From an uncultured Anaeroplasmataceae bacterium (GTDB lineage Bacteria; Bacillota_I; Bacilli_A; Acholeplasmatales; Anaeroplasmataceae), in contig CATKXV010000001.1 of NCBI GenBank assembly GCA_949840955.1, positions 186,001-250,000 on the forward strand: a DNA stretch of 64,000 bases, read 5' to 3'. The notes under the pieces were generated by a model that was not told where the DNA came from, did no database searches, and worked only from the letters and a program-made list of their open reading frames with translations. The number at the start of each line of letters is the position of its first letter. Position 1 is the first letter of the stretch. Both the position numbers and the translations under genes were made by a program. Positions 63,306 through 64,000 of the stretch are shown here, in pieces.

Positions 63306-63755
63306 TTACTTTATATCCATCAGTTTAACTTTTAATTCTTTACCATTTTCTGTAGATATATGGAAAACATCTCCCACCTTATGTCCTAATACAGCCTTAC
63401 CTAGTGGAGAATCATTGGATATTTTTCCAGCAAATGGATCAGCCTCGATTGTACCAACAATTTGAAACGTTGAAACACGGTTTAAATCCACATATTTTAC
63501 GGTAACCGTATTCACATCCATTATTTTTGCATGCTTTAAAATATTTTCAATTTCTAAAATACGTGCCTCAATATTGGCCTGTTGCTCTCTTGCAGAGGAA
63601 TAATCAGCATTCTCAGAAAGGTCTCCCTGCTCACGAGCCTCCTTAATTGCTTCACGAATTTGGATTCTATCTACTGTTTTTAATTTTTCTAATTCTTCTT
63701 GAAGGGCATCTGCACCAGCCCTTGATAATTCAAAAACTTCATCTTTGTTCATCAT
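63306..63755 (-). CDS. greA: Transcription elongation factor GreA
   Basis: 149 aa. The N-terminal antiparallel coiled coil (GADALQEELEKLKTVDR...EAREQGDLSENADYSSA) contains the acidic tip, and the C-terminal FKBP-like domain has SPLGKAVLGHKVGD. It rescues backtracked RNA polymerase. The ATG at 63755 (or 63752) has GGAGG upstream. Confidence 0.97.
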   Translation of the reverse strand: MMNKDEVFELSRAGADALQEELEKLKTVDRIQIREAIKEAREQGDLSENADYSSAREQQANIEARILEIENILKHAKIMDVNTVTVKYVDLNRVSTFQIVGTIEADPFAGKISNDSPLGKAVLGHKVGDVFHISTENGKELKVKLMDIK

Positions 63756-63819
63756 GTTTACCTCCAGTATTCACGCTTATTAATTATACCTAACAATCAA
63801 GAAAAAATCAAGAACTATT

Positions 63820-64000
63820 TAAGCAAAATACACTTTTGCCTTGGAGCAATTTTCCTTTAATGCATTCAATGCCTTAGAGCAAGGATATCCATCGACTAAA
63901 GCATGAGAAACGGTTAAATTGAAGGGCATCATAAAGCGATCCCCTACCCTTTCAAATTTTCCAAAGCAGATTCTAGGGACAGAAAGGGATTCTCTATCAT
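63820..64000 (-). CDS. Chloramphenicol acetyltransferase-like protein (C-terminal part)
   Basis: The last 59 residues are in the window; the gene continues past the right edge. VSHALVDGYPCSKALNAL holds the catalytic histidine and DG of the CAT fold (usual form HHAxxDGYH), preceded by SVPRICFGKF and FMMPFNLT. The Pro in place of the second His after DGY is a small departure. It could be a resistance determinant or an unrelated CAT-like acyltransferase. Confidence 0.75.

Overview
The window looks like a low-GC, spore-forming member of the Bacilli, probably an uncultured gut-type lineage near Erysipelotrichales, RF39 or Izemoplasmatales (inference). The evidence is the AT-rich sequence, TGA used as stop, AGGAGGTGAT-type ribosome binding sites, a type-B-like RNase P RNA, sporulation genes (spoIIAA, spoIIAB, spoVAC-VAD-VAE, spoIVA, sigK), and very large surface lipoproteins built from InlB/Listeria-Bacteroides repeats.

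Layout. 1-13.4 kb runs mostly rightward: a partial hydrolase and a CarD-like regulator (both leftward), an FAD oxidoreductase, spoIIAA-spoIIAB directly followed by spoVAC-VAD-VAE with no sigF between them, a CPBP protease/flavoprotein/dipeptidase operon, a candidate small RNA, spoIVA, a TGS-uridine kinase and a degenerate Fic-like protein. 13.4-15.2 kb is a 1.8-kb gene-free AT-rich stretch between converging genes. It holds a near-perfect dif site at 13755-13782, so this is very probably the replication terminus. From 15.2 kb almost every gene runs leftward.

15.2-20.5 kb is an operon of alcohol dehydrogenase, deoB, xerD, hemW and an amidohydrolase, with mscL divergent. 22.0-38.5 kb is an operon of three giant lipoproteins. 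Two carry a PL1 pectate-lyase-like beta-helix; the first gene carries Ig-like, lectin-like and helical domains instead. Its promoter has a TTGACA box and a TATAAT box separated by 18 nt, half of which is a G9 homopolymer, the classic layout of a phase-variable promoter. Two CcpA/LacI-like operators lie just downstream.

38.5-47.3 kb holds a TPP-riboswitch-controlled thiT operon, lepA-HIT-orphan immunity gene, a PadR/DUF1700/DUF4097 envelope module with two matching 21-bp operators, a membrane metallophosphoesterase and rnpB. 47.4-64 kb is core housekeeping: pnp, rpsO, ribF, truB, MATE, thiN, a thioredoxin-like protein, mutS2, plsC, folA, thyA, rsfS-yqeK-yqeH-yqeG, sigK (divergent), greA and the end of a chloramphenicol acetyltransferase-like gene.

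The most interesting observations are the dif/terminus region with its family of structured intergenic repeats, the G9 promoter of the pectin-type lipoprotein operon, the missing sigF, and an unannotated ~120-nt RNA with a duplicated C-rich motif.
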